Source of the DNA: Mycolicibacterium litorale
GTDB lineage: Bacteria; Actinomycetota; Actinomycetes; Mycobacteriales; Mycobacteriaceae
Direction of reading: 5' to 3'
Assembly (NCBI RefSeq): GCF_014218295.1
Contig: NZ_AP023287.1
Span: 1,364,001 to 1,428,000 of the forward strand
DNA: 64,000 nucleotides
Part shown: positions 46,402 through 55,299 of the stretch, one piece after another
How positions within the stretch are numbered: the stretch's first letter is position 1
How the letters are laid out: the number at the start of each line of letters is the position of its first letter
Made by a program: the position numbers and the translations under genes
The notes under the pieces: generated by a model
Databases searched by the model: none
The model's input: only the letters and a program-made list of their open reading frames with translations
What the model was told of the DNA's origin: nothing

Positions 46402-47731
46402 TGACCACTGTCCGGCGGCGGGCCGAGTCACGGTTGTCGATCACCTCGCGCACCACCCGGTCGGCCAGTCCCACCGACGAATTCCAGCTCGTGACATCGG
46501 GGTAGATCTGCGCCGTGGTGGCCAGGAACACACACGTATCGCCGACCCGTGCGGCCGGCATGCGCTCGTGGTAGCCCAGTGTCGGAATGGGTTCCACGAA
46601 CGGCGCTTTGAAGACCCGGACGTCTTCGACGGCGCCGGTGTCGGTCAGGCGGTCGGGGTAGAGTGCGCGCAGCTGTGCGGTCCAGCGGCGCGCGATCTCG
46701 GACTCGGATTCGGCGAACAGAGGCGAGTTGCGGCCGCAGTAGTGCATCACGTACACCAGCGACCGGCCCCCGTACCGGTGGGTGCCGGTGAGCGCCGACA
46801 TCTCCACCACCCCGTCGAAGTCGGTGTCGCAGTTGATCACCGGCGCCCAGTAGTGACCGTCGAGCGGCCGGTCCAGCAGGAAGACCGCGTTGACGACACC
46901 CTGGTAATCCAGCCGAAGCCGGGGGAGCTCCGCACGCAACCGTTCGTCGGCCAGCGAGCGCAGCAGCGGGATCGGCACGGTCGACACCACCGACAGCGCG
47001 GCGATCTCCTCGCCGGTTGCCAGGCGGACGCGCGCACCGTCGTCGTCGAGTGCCACGTCTGCCACGGCGACACCACAGGAGATGCGCCCGCCACCGGATT
47101 CGACGGCCGTCCGCAACCGCTCGACGATCTCACGGTAGCCACCCTGCGGGTATCCGCGGGTGGCCACATTGCTCTCCCGGCCCAGCCGCTGATACAGGTA
47201 GCGAGCTGGTACCTCACCGAATGCGTCGCCGAACTTGGCCCCGAACAACGGCTTGAGGATGCGTTCCCAGACGGTGGGCCCGTACACACCGCGGAGCCAG
47301 TCCTCGGTTCTGGTGTTGTCCAGGTCCTTTCCGCGACCGAGCCGCCGCAACAGCAGTGAGACGGCCCCGAAGCGGATCCGGTGCGCCAACCGCAACGGGG
47401 TGAAACGCAGCAGATCCACCGCACTGTTGAACGGGAAGCGGCGCCCGTCGACGTTCATGCCCATGGTGGTCGGCTGCCAGCGGATGCTGTCGTGCAGACC
47501 GAGCTCATCGAGCAGCGGCAACAGGTGTTCGTCGGTGGGCATCACACAGTGGTAGAAGCGTTCGATCTCGATTCCGCCGATCTCGCCGCCCATACCCAGA
47601 CCGCCGAGCTGGTCGGCACTCTCGACGAGATGGACGGGGATCGAGGCGCGCGTCAGGCGGTAGGCCGCCGTCAGGCCCGAGATCCCGCCCCCGATGACCA
47701 CGACGGGTCGCGGCTCGACCGGTGTGGACAT
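46394..47731 (-). CDS. FAD/NAD(P)-binding amine oxidase-like protein
   Basis: The 445-residue flavoprotein has the dinucleotide motif VVVIGGGISGLTAAYRLT near the N-terminus, then HLVESADQLGGLG, the second FAD contact, and a C-terminal VFLATTAQIYPDVTSWNSSVG. It resembles protoporphyrinogen-oxidase- or UDP-galactopyranose-mutase-like proteins in polysaccharide loci. It sits between a DPM1-like GT2 and a phosphoglycosyl transferase, overlapping both. A role in modifying a lipid-linked or nucleotide sugar is inferred. Confidence 0.8.
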   Translation of the reverse strand: MSTPVEPRPVVVIGGGISGLTAAYRLTRASIPVHLVESADQLGGLGMGGEIGGIEIERFYHCVMPTDEHLLPLLDELGLHDSIRWQPTTMGMNVDGRRFPFNSAVDLLRFTPLRLAHRIRFGAVSLLLRRLGRGKDLDNTRTEDWLRGVYGPTVWERILKPLFGAKFGDAFGEVPARYLYQRLGRESNVATRGYPQGGYREIVERLRTAVESGGGRISCGVAVADVALDDDGARVRLATGEEIAALSVVSTVPIPLLRSLADERLRAELPRLRLDYQGVVNAVFLLDRPLDGHYWAPVINCDTDFDGVVEMSALTGTHRYGGRSLVYVMHYCGRNSPLFAESESEIARRWTAQLRALYPDRLTDTGAVEDVRVFKAPFVEPIPTLGYHERMPAARVGDTCVFLATTAQIYPDVTSWNSSVGLADRVVREVIDNRDSARRRTVVNA

Positions 47732-48528
47732 CAGATCTGCCGGTAGGGCGCCGGTGTGAACGATTCGCGCACAAGCAGTGTGAAGTACTGCCGCAGGGTG
47801 CGCGCCAGCTTGAGTTTGCTCGCCCCCTGTTTGCGGTCGTACTGCAGAACCAGGGGAACTTCGGCGATGCGTGGATTGAGGTGGCGCAGTTTCAGCAGGA
47901 GTTCGACCATGCACGCGAAGCCCTGTTCGACGACGAGCCGCTCACCCCAGTGCCCGGCGGCCCGGCGCAGCAGCGATACCCGGTAGGCGCGGTAGCCGCT
48001 GGTGAAGTCGCGGACTCCGTCGACCTTCGCGACGACGCGGAACATGTGCGCGGCTCCCCGCGACATCAGCCTGCGCAGGGGCGGGGCCGTGGTGTCGTCG
48101 CCGCCGTCGGTGAACCGTGAGCAGATGGCGATGTCGGCGCCGTTGTCGATCTCGGCGACCAGCGCGGCGACCAACGTCGGGTCGTGCGTGTCGTCGGCGT
48201 CCATCACCACGAGCACGTCATCGTCGGCGGCGACCGTGAGAACCGACCGCAGGCCGGTCTGAATGGCTTGTCCGAGACCGAGATTCACGTCGTGGCTGAC
48301 GAGGTTGACATGGAGTGACGGCGGCCCGCCGGTGGCCACCGCGGCGGTGTCGTCGGCCGAACCGTCGTCGATCACCCAGACGGTCAGCGGCTGCGACGCC
48401 GCAAGGCGGTCGATGCGTTCGAGGAGCGGAGGCAGGGATCGCTCCTCGTTGTATGCCGGTAAGACGATGTGCACGCGCCCCAACCGGGTTTCCGCCTCGG
48501 CGTGTTCGCGGACGAGCATTTCGGTCAT
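47731..48528 (-). CDS. DPM1-like GT2 glycosyltransferase
   Basis: The 265-residue soluble GT-A enzyme resembles dolichol/polyprenyl-phosphate mannose synthases: VHIVLPAYNEERSLPPLLERID, VWVIDDGSADDT, LVVMDADDTHDPTLV (metal-binding DAD) and DFTSGYRAYRVSLLR. It likely makes a polyprenyl-phosphate sugar. ATG 48528 is the start; its stop overlaps the FAD gene start (TGATG). Confidence 0.86.
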   Translation of the reverse strand: MTEMLVREHAEAETRLGRVHIVLPAYNEERSLPPLLERIDRLAASQPLTVWVIDDGSADDTAAVATGGPPSLHVNLVSHDVNLGLGQAIQTGLRSVLTVAADDDVLVVMDADDTHDPTLVAALVAEIDNGADIAICSRFTDGGDDTTAPPLRRLMSRGAAHMFRVVAKVDGVRDFTSGYRAYRVSLLRRAAGHWGERLVVEQGFACMVELLLKLRHLNPRIAEVPLVLQYDRKQGASKLKLARTLRQYFTLLVRESFTPAPYRQI

Positions 48529-49202
48529 GAGTGTTCCTTCGGTGTGCGGCGCCACGCGGCGCCGTGCGATGCGGGTGGTTCGTGCCGGGCGCGTGGCCGC
48601 CCGAGGCCGGCGCTGAGCAGTGGTCGGGAGCGTCCTCGCGGGCGCTGATCGGGACTCGTCGGCGGTCGTACCCCCGTTCCGGCAACGAATCGAGGGCACT
48701 GGGGAGAGGGTTATGCCAATGCCGAAGGTGCCTCTCGGCGGGGCTGCGATCAGCTGCCCGCTCCGAGCGGTCTCCGTCGACAATGACCGGCGCGGTAGAA
48801 AACTATGTTCGCTGATGTAGCTACAGCTAATAAATACACCACACCGGCCCGCTTCGCACAATGGTGAGATTCACGTCACACGGCGAGCGTGGGACGTGGT
48901 TGCAGGTAGGTCGTGTTAATTGTCTCTGAACTGGAAGATCTCCGCCGGCACGCTCTTTCGTCTGGTTGCCCTGCCGACAGTCACCGGCGGGCCGGGGTTG
49001 CGGCCCGGAGCCCGATTTCTGACGCAGACGTGCATTTTTAGCATCGTCAGTGGAAAGTGCTGTGGAATCCATCTACGAGCGCGACGAACGGATGTGCCGG
49101 GTGTGTGCCTCGACGCCGACGGCGGTCAGGCGAGACGGCGCGCGCGGAGCGTACGCCTATGGGCTCGACAACCAGCAAATGTCAGTGGCGATGCGGACCG
49201 GT
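48529..49202. other. 674-bp intergenic region, no supported gene
   Basis: Upstream of the DPM1-like gene and downstream of birA. An AT-rich part at 48800-48840 contains the palindrome TGTAGCTACA (48816-48825), a possible operator or promoter of the leftward operon. A second AT-richer patch lies near 48915-48930. ORFs here lack ribosome sites and family motifs. Confidence 0.55.
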
Positions 49203-50021
49203 TCAGGCGCCGGGTAGCTCAGAGGCCGGCCGGAGATGGGTGATGTCACCGGCCGCGACCGTCACCGACTCTGAGCCGCCGGCGATCGTCAGCCGGCCCA
49301 GGGCGTCGATGTCGATCGCGGTCCCGTCCAGCAGGCGATCGCCGGGCAGGATGGCGCGGACCTGCCGGCCGAGGGTGAGACTGTGATGTCGATAGGTCGT
49401 GACGAGGTCCTCGTCGGCCCCGTCCGCGGCCCGCCATTGAGCGATCCGCGCGCCGAGGAGCCGAAGGATCGAGCTCACCAGCGCGTGGCGGTCCTGGCCG
49501 GCGCCGAGCATCGCCAGCGACGTGGCCCGGGGGTCGGGCGCCTCGGCGGCGCTCAGTGAGACGTTGAGTCCGATACCCACGACGACGACCGGATGCGGAG
49601 CGGCGACCTCGGCCAGGATGCCGGCCAGCTTCCCGTCGCCGACGAGCACGTCGTTCGGCCACTTGAGCCCGGCCTGTACACCGGCCACCTCGGCCACGGC
49701 CTCGACGACCGCCACACCGGTGAGCAGCGGTAGCCAACCCCAGGCGTCGGGTGCGACGTTTCGGGCGTCCACCCCGACCGACATCGCCACCTGCGATCCG
49801 GGGGGAGCGGTCCACTGCCGGCCGTGCCTACCGCGTCCGGCGCTCTGATAGTTCGTCAGCAGGACGCTGCCTGCCACGTCGTGTCCCGCCGCCGCCCTGG
49901 CGAGGAGGTCGGCATTCGTGGATCCCGTCTCGTCGACGACATCGAGTGTCCGCCACTCGGCGGGGAGGTCGCCGCGCAACAGCCCCGCGTCGAGCGGTGT
50001 GCGAGCGGACTCGATGGCCAT
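49203..50021 (-). CDS. birA: biotin--[acetyl-CoA-carboxylase] ligase
   Basis: The 272-residue enzyme activates biotin as biotinyl-AMP and attaches it to AccA-type carriers. It has GRGRHGRQW at residues 62-70 and KWPNDV at 120-125, and lacks the DNA-binding domain of E. coli BirA, as in other mycobacteria. In M. tuberculosis birA is divergent from accD5; here it is ~10.5 kb away, on the opposite strand relative to purK, amid exopolysaccharide genes. Confidence 0.95.
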   Translation of the reverse strand: MAIESARTPLDAGLLRGDLPAEWRTLDVVDETGSTNADLLARAAAGHDVAGSVLLTNYQSAGRGRHGRQWTAPPGSQVAMSVGVDARNVAPDAWGWLPLLTGVAVVEAVAEVAGVQAGLKWPNDVLVGDGKLAGILAEVAAPHPVVVVGIGLNVSLSAAEAPDPRATSLAMLGAGQDRHALVSSILRLLGARIAQWRAADGADEDLVTTYRHHSLTLGRQVRAILPGDRLLDGTAIDIDALGRLTIAGGSESVTVAAGDITHLRPASELPGA

Positions 50022-50030
50022 GGCAGGAGC

Positions 50031-51380
50031 CTAGACCAGGCGTGGCACCCCGTTTCGCGCCGACGGCGGCTGTTCATGCGAGGTCGCGTCGGCCGGGCCC
50101 GCACGGGGTCGGCCGCGTGGAAGCGCCCACGTCCCCGCCGCCAGCAGGAGTGCGCCCACGACGACGAGCACGCGCATCACCCAGATCGTCGACCCGTCGC
50201 CGAACACCGATTCGAGCGGGTGCCAGCGCGACGCCCAACACGCCACCGCCAGCGCCGCGAGTCCCGGCCCCGCCACGACCGCGGCCTGCCGTCCTGCCCG
50301 TCGCCACAGCTCGACGGCGGCGAGTGCGATCGGCGCGAGCATCCACATCGCGTCGTAGCTGATGTGATAGAACGCCAGCAGTCCGATGCTCAGACCGGTG
50401 AGAACCGCGGTGGCGGGCAGGTCCCGCCGGTGCAGCCGCCGCGCGAGCGTGTAGGCCGCGGCGAGGCCGACCGCCAGCAGGGCGAGTGACGCCCAGCCCG
50501 GCAGCAGAGCGCCGGCGTGGAGGAGCGCACCCGCCAGGTCGACACGCTCGTCGAGATAGTCGACCGTCCGGATCGCCTCGGCCGAGCTCGCATTGTCGAG
50601 CAGCGTCCCCAACCACGCCCCGAACCCGGCCGGGCCGCGGGCGAGGAACAGCGCCACCGCCACCGAAACCCCGCCCGCCAGCAGTACGGCGGCCACGGCG
50701 ACCCGCCATCGTCGCTGAGCGAGCAGCAGGACGACGACGAACAACCCGATCTGAGGTTTCAGACACGTGATGGCACTGAGCGTCGCAGCGGCGCAAGGGC
50801 TTCGGGACAACAGCGCGGGTGCGGCCAGCAGCGCGTACACCACAGAAGGTTGACCGTGACTCGCACCGTCGGCGGCCGTGCGCGCCAGCCAGATCAGCGC
50901 GACTCCAGACGAAGCGGCGGCCAGCAGTGCGCTGCGACCGGGTATGGCCGGTGCCGTCCACAGCCGTATCACCCGTATCCCGGCCCACGCCCCGACGGCA
51001 GCCACCACCGAGACGTTCACCAACACATCGGCTGCGGCGGCGATGTCCCACGGCATCCGGCCGAAGGGCAGCCAGAGCGCCAGGTGCGCGGGCGCATAGG
51101 TCGGATAATCCTGGGCGTAGTCGAACTGGGCCGCGTAGACCGCGGTGTTGTAGGGGTCGCCACCTCCGAGGAGCCAGCGCGTCGGCAGCCACACCGTGTC
51201 ACGGAAGTCGACGAGGGTACCGTCCAGGCATCCGGGGGTGGGGCAGGGCGCCGGGGTGGTGGCGGTGATCCGCTCGGTCCACATCTTGACCGCGTAGAAC
51301 ACGCTGAGTGCCAGCGCCACGGCGACGCCGAGGGCCGCGGCGAACGCTGCCGGTGACGGACGGTGGGGCACGGTGGGCAC
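50031..51380 (-). CDS. GT87 family (mannosyltransferase-like) membrane protein
   Basis: The 449-residue protein has about ten transmembrane helices. The first periplasmic loop has VDFRDTVWLPTRWLLGGGDPY, a GT-C fold pattern with an acidic catalytic residue early in the chain, and YPTYAPAHLALWLPFGRMPWD as in GT87/PimE-like mannosyltransferases that use polyprenyl-phosphate mannose outside the membrane. The DPM1-like GT2 could make that donor. It lies 9 bp upstream of birA and reads with it. Confidence 0.8.
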   Translation of the reverse strand: MPTVPHRPSPAAFAAALGVAVALALSVFYAVKMWTERITATTPAPCPTPGCLDGTLVDFRDTVWLPTRWLLGGGDPYNTAVYAAQFDYAQDYPTYAPAHLALWLPFGRMPWDIAAAADVLVNVSVVAAVGAWAGIRVIRLWTAPAIPGRSALLAAASSGVALIWLARTAADGASHGQPSVVYALLAAPALLSRSPCAAATLSAITCLKPQIGLFVVVLLLAQRRWRVAVAAVLLAGGVSVAVALFLARGPAGFGAWLGTLLDNASSAEAIRTVDYLDERVDLAGALLHAGALLPGWASLALLAVGLAAAYTLARRLHRRDLPATAVLTGLSIGLLAFYHISYDAMWMLAPIALAAVELWRRAGRQAAVVAGPGLAALAVACWASRWHPLESVFGDGSTIWVMRVLVVVGALLLAAGTWALPRGRPRAGPADATSHEQPPSARNGVPRLV

Positions 51381-51582
51381 TTGCGGCGGTCCTTCGCGCG
51401 TCGGGCGCCGGAAGCTTCGGCGGTCAGCGGGTCAATCGGTGCGGCGGGTGATCGTTCGCTCTTGTCATCCACCGCAAAATGCATGAGCTGCGGCGTTGGC
51501 ATCATGCAGCGGTATTGGCGCAGAACGGCAAGCAACAGCTTATCAATGATATTTTGCTCAGGCCGCGCGACGAAGGAGGGGT

Positions 51583-52461
51583 ATGGACGCACAGTCGCAC
51601 GCCGACGGGGGACCGCTCATCTCGTTGATCTGTTCGACCATCGGCAGACCCGAGGCGTTGCGCAGGCTCCTGACGTCCGTGGCGGCAGCGGAGCTCGCCG
51701 ACCGCGTCGAGTTCATCCTCGTCGACCAGAGCCGTACGCAGTCCTGCGCGGCCCTGCTCACCGAATTCGGCCTGCCGGGACCCCACCGGGTGACCACCAG
51801 CGGGCCCGGTGTGTCCACCGGCCGCAACGCGGGCACGCCGCTGGCCGGGGCGCCGGTCGTCGCCTACCCCGACGACAACTGCTGGTACCCGCGTGACACG
51901 TTCCGCTCGGTGATCGACCTCCTGGAGCGACGACTCGACCTCAGCGGCGTCACCGGCATGCAGGTGACCGAAGCCGGGGTGCCGTCGATGCTGCGCTGGT
52001 TACCGGACGCCACAACCGTGACGCGGCGGAACTTCCTGCGGACGTCGGTCAGCTCGACGATCTTCCTGCGCCGCGACGCGCTCCCGTCCCTCACACCGTT
52101 CGACGAGGGCGTCGGTGTCGGATCCCCGGGTCGCCGGGGTGCCGGCGAGGAGTCGGATCTGCTGCTACGGCTGATCGCCGCGGGGCGCACCGTCGAATAC
52201 CAGCCCCAGATCCGGGTGTTCCAGGACGACGACCGCGACCAGATGACCCCCGCCTACATCGAGAAGATGTCGAAATACGGTGTGGGGCAGGGGTATCTGT
52301 GGCGCCGGCACGAGCTGCCGGTCAGTGGCCTGGTGTACTACTCCGCGCGCAAGATCGCCGGCGCCGGACTGCGCGCCGCCCGTGGGCAGAGGCTGCACGC
52401 CCGCGCGGACCTGGCGTTCGTGCGGGGGCAGGTCGCCGGGTTCCTGGGCGTCGACGGGTGA
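51583..52461 (+). CDS. GT2 family glycosyltransferase
   Basis: The 292-residue GT-A enzyme starts behind GAAGGAGG. It has LISLICSTIGRPEALRRLL, EFILVDQSRTQS and VVAYPDDNCWYP (DXD-type site), then EESDLLLRLIAAGR. It begins the plus-strand exopolysaccharide operon 51583-56639 and overlaps the flippase gene by 4 nt (GTGA). Confidence 0.84.
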   Translation: MDAQSHADGGPLISLICSTIGRPEALRRLLTSVAAAELADRVEFILVDQSRTQSCAALLTEFGLPGPHRVTTSGPGVSTGRNAGTPLAGAPVVAYPDDNCWYPRDTFRSVIDLLERRLDLSGVTGMQVTEAGVPSMLRWLPDATTVTRRNFLRTSVSSTIFLRRDALPSLTPFDEGVGVGSPGRRGAGEESDLLLRLIAAGRTVEYQPQIRVFQDDDRDQMTPAYIEKMSKYGVGQGYLWRRHELPVSGLVYYSARKIAGAGLRAARGQRLHARADLAFVRGQVAGFLGVDG

Positions 52462-53780
52462 CCGCCGCTGTCGGTGCCGCCACCTCGGAGATGCGGCGCA
52501 GTTTCGGATGGCGAACCGCCGCGGCGGCGGCGGGGTTGCTGTGCACCCTGCTGCTCACCGTCGCGGTCTACCGCATGCTCGACGCGCGCGACGCCGCGGT
52601 GTTCTTCGCAATCCTCGCCGCCCTGTCCATCGGTCCGCTGGTCGGGCGACTCGGTCTGGGTCCCAACGTCATCCGGCTGGTCGCGGCCGAGCCCGGCCGT
52701 CTCGGCCGCCGGGCGATCGCATCGTCACACCTGCGCGCCACCGGTGTGCTCTCGCTGCTGAGCGCCCCGCTCATCGCGCTGCCGGCGACCTGGGCGCTGC
52801 ACGACTCCGCGGACCATCTGCCCGTGGCGCTGCTGACGGCCGCCGCCATCGTCGCGGAGTCGCTGCGCTTGACGCTCAGCGACGTCTTCGCGGCCACCGG
52901 CCGGGTCGGTGCCTCGGTGGCCACCACCCATCACATCCGCAGCATGGTCGTGCTGCCGGTGGTCGGCGCGATCGCGCTGGCGGTGTCCGACCCCACGCTG
53001 TTGGACGTGATGGTGAGCTACACCGTCGTATCGGTAGTGCACCTGGCCGCGGCACTCGTCTTCGCGCGCCGAGACATCGGGTGGCGCACGGGCGGCGGTG
53101 TCTCCACGCTCGCGGCCGCACTCTCCGCGGGCGCCCGGCTGTTCACCCTCGACCTCGCGGCGTTCCTGTGTCTGCCGGGCACGGTATGGCTGGCCAACGC
53201 GGTCTTCGCGCCCCAGCAGGCGGCGCTCTACTCGGCCGCGGCGACGCTGGCTCTCCAGGTCACCGTCGTCGAGAGCCTGGCCGCCCTCGCGGTGACGCCG
53301 GCCGCCGCGCGACTGTGGGCGGCCGGGGACCACGAACAGGTGGTACGCGTGCTGTCGGCGGTCGCCACGCTCAGCACCGCGGTGACGGTCGGCGCGGTCG
53401 GTGTGCTGGCCGCTTTCGGCGCCCAGTTGCTGGGGTTCGCCTACGGCCCGTCGATGCGGGAAGCCGCCGGGCTCCTGGTCGTCATGGCCGCCGGGGGCAT
53501 CGCCAAGACGGCGCTCGGCGTGAACATCACCCTGCTGGTCATCAGTGGCCACATCACGAAGGCTGCGCGCACGGCGCTCGTGGTGCTGACCGTGTCGGTT
53601 CCGTTGGCCCTGGCGGCCGCGGTGGCCGGCGGACCGGTGTGGTTGGCCGCCGCCTCCGCGTCGGCCATGACCGCGGTGGCGCTCGCGCAGTGGCAGGGCA
53701 CCCGACGGGTGATCGGTGCCGCACCGCGGGCGGGACTGCGCGTGTCTCAGGCATGGCAAAGTTTTCGGCATTCGCCCTGA
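52458..53780 (+). CDS. Wzx-like polysaccharide flippase
   Basis: The 440-residue protein has about 12 predicted transmembrane helices in the MATE/MVF-type arrangement of O-antigen flippases, with a helix bearing YRMLDARDAAVFFAILAALSIGPLVGRLGLG. It would move the lipid-linked repeat unit across the membrane. Sequence motifs are weak, so the call rests on topology and on its place before Wzz- and Wzy-like genes. GTG 52458 overlaps the previous stop. Confidence 0.75.
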   Translation: MTAAVGAATSEMRRSFGWRTAAAAAGLLCTLLLTVAVYRMLDARDAAVFFAILAALSIGPLVGRLGLGPNVIRLVAAEPGRLGRRAIASSHLRATGVLSLLSAPLIALPATWALHDSADHLPVALLTAAAIVAESLRLTLSDVFAATGRVGASVATTHHIRSMVVLPVVGAIALAVSDPTLLDVMVSYTVVSVVHLAAALVFARRDIGWRTGGGVSTLAAALSAGARLFTLDLAAFLCLPGTVWLANAVFAPQQAALYSAAATLALQVTVVESLAALAVTPAAARLWAAGDHEQVVRVLSAVATLSTAVTVGAVGVLAAFGAQLLGFAYGPSMREAAGLLVVMAAGGIAKTALGVNITLLVISGHITKAARTALVVLTVSVPLALAAAVAGGPVWLAAASASAMTAVALAQWQGTRRVIGAAPRAGLRVSQAWQSFRHSP

Positions 53781-53880
53781 AATTGCATGGATTCGGCTTG
53801 GCGGGGATCCGGCAGGTTTTGGCAGAGTACAAACCGCATCCGTAGCCGGCCGGTAGCCAGCCCTCGTCCGGTGACATAGT

Positions 53881-55299
53881 ATGCGGAGCGACATTGCAGC
53901 AATGACCCGGTCAGTGCGGGTCGACGCCATGCCGATCACCGAGGAGCGCGCACTCGTGGCCTTCCACCTTTCCCCGATCCAGTCGTCGGTCCTGTCGGCG
54001 ATCACCCGGCGGTCCTCGCGGACGTGGCTCGCGGCGTTGGCGCTCGGCACGCTCGTCGGCGTCGTCCTCGGCGCCCTGGCCGGAGGTGCGGTGTACCTGA
54101 ACCGGAACGCCGATCCCACCTCGAGCGCGCAGATCAGGGTGACGCCGCCGGTCGATCTGGTTGCGATGGTGACCGGAGCTCCCATCGACTTCACCCAGAG
54201 CCACATCAGCGACTACGTGGCCGGCGAAGTCGCCTACCTCGACGGTGCCGGCTTCGCCAGGGCGGTGAACGAGCGGTTGGGCCGTCCGGGCCCGGCCCAC
54301 CTGACCATCACCCAGAACGGCACGTCGCAGGTGCTGACCATCTCCTCCACCGGTGCGACGGACCGAGAGTCCATGGCCACGGTGCGGACCGCCCTGAATC
54401 TGTACGACCAGCGGCTGCGCCAACTCACCGACCGGCAGCTGGACAGTGCCCTGGCCGCGTTGGACGAACGCATCAAGGCGATCAGGGCGACCCGCGACGT
54501 TGGCCGGCTCATCGAGGCGCAGCAGTTGCGGTCCAACGTCGAACTGCAGGCCGCACAGCCGACCGGCATGCAGGTGCTCAACTCACCCCTGACCGACCCG
54601 TCGGTGGGATCGGACCGCTGGCCGCTCGGGGCGCTGTTCGGTGGTCTGCTCGGCGGACTGCTGGCACTGGTCGCGATGGGTGTGTACCGGAGCCGGTCCG
54701 GCCGGGTCGTCGCCGTCACGGACATCGCCGACGCGGTGGACGACATCCTCACTCCCGAGGTGAGTCTGCGCCGCACCGAATCCGAGGCGGCGCAACGGCA
54801 TCTGGCGCGGACGCTGTTCGCCCAGTGCCCCGGCGTGACCCCCAACCGCGTGGTCGCGGTGATCGGCGCGTCCGCCTCCTCGGGCTCCGGCCTCGTCGCC
54901 TCACTGCTGGAGACGGCCGCCGCCGAACAGGGGCCGACGGCGCTCGTCACCCTCGCCCAGGATTCGCTCACGCTGCCGACCGGCTCCGAACACGACCGCA
55001 CCCTGATCCTGGACATCGGTGCGCTCGGCGACTCCCCGCTGGCCATCCAGGCGATCGCCGCCGCAACCGACGTGATCCTGGTGACTCGGCTGAACGTCGA
55101 CTCGGTCGCGGCGGTGGCCGCCGTCCGCGCCGCGACGGCGTCGAGCGCCGTGCCGCTGCGGGCGGTGGTGACCTACTGGCCGATGTTCACCTTCGGCCGC
55201 GCCACCAAGACCCGCCGGGTTACGCCACAGCACGTTTCAGCGGATGCGGCGGTTCGGGACGGGGCGGATCCCGCGCTCGAGGCGGCGGCCACCCCGTGA
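53881..55299 (+). CDS. Wzz-like chain-length protein with degenerate Wzc-type domain
   Basis: The 472-residue protein has two transmembrane helices (about residues 50-70 and 242-263) around an external Wzz-type domain with a coiled region (LTDRQLDSALAALDERIKAI). The cytoplasmic part resembles Wzc/CapB ATPases (RVVAVIGASASSGSGLVASLL, LILDIGALGDSP, DVILVTRLN), but the P-loop at residues 329-338 lacks the Lys of Walker A, and there is no tyrosine-rich tail. It may regulate polymer length without ATP hydrolysis. ATGs at 53902 and 53929 are other possible starts. Confidence 0.77.
   Translation: MRSDIAAMTRSVRVDAMPITEERALVAFHLSPIQSSVLSAITRRSSRTWLAALALGTLVGVVLGALAGGAVYLNRNADPTSSAQIRVTPPVDLVAMVTGAPIDFTQSHISDYVAGEVAYLDGAGFARAVNERLGRPGPAHLTITQNGTSQVLTISSTGATDRESMATVRTALNLYDQRLRQLTDRQLDSALAALDERIKAIRATRDVGRLIEAQQLRSNVELQAAQPTGMQVLNSPLTDPSVGSDRWPLGALFGGLLGGLLALVAMGVYRSRSGRVVAVTDIADAVDDILTPEVSLRRTESEAAQRHLARTLFAQCPGVTPNRVVAVIGASASSGSGLVASLLETAAAEQGPTALVTLAQDSLTLPTGSEHDRTLILDIGALGDSPLAIQAIAAATDVILVTRLNVDSVAAVAAVRAATASSAVPLRAVVTYWPMFTFGRATKTRRVTPQHVSADAAVRDGADPALEAAATP

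Noticed and set aside
53781..53880. C-terminal extension or small gene after the flippase
   Set aside because: The short frame (MAKFSAFALKLHGFGL) lacks a ribosome site and ends within the promoter of the Wzz-like gene.
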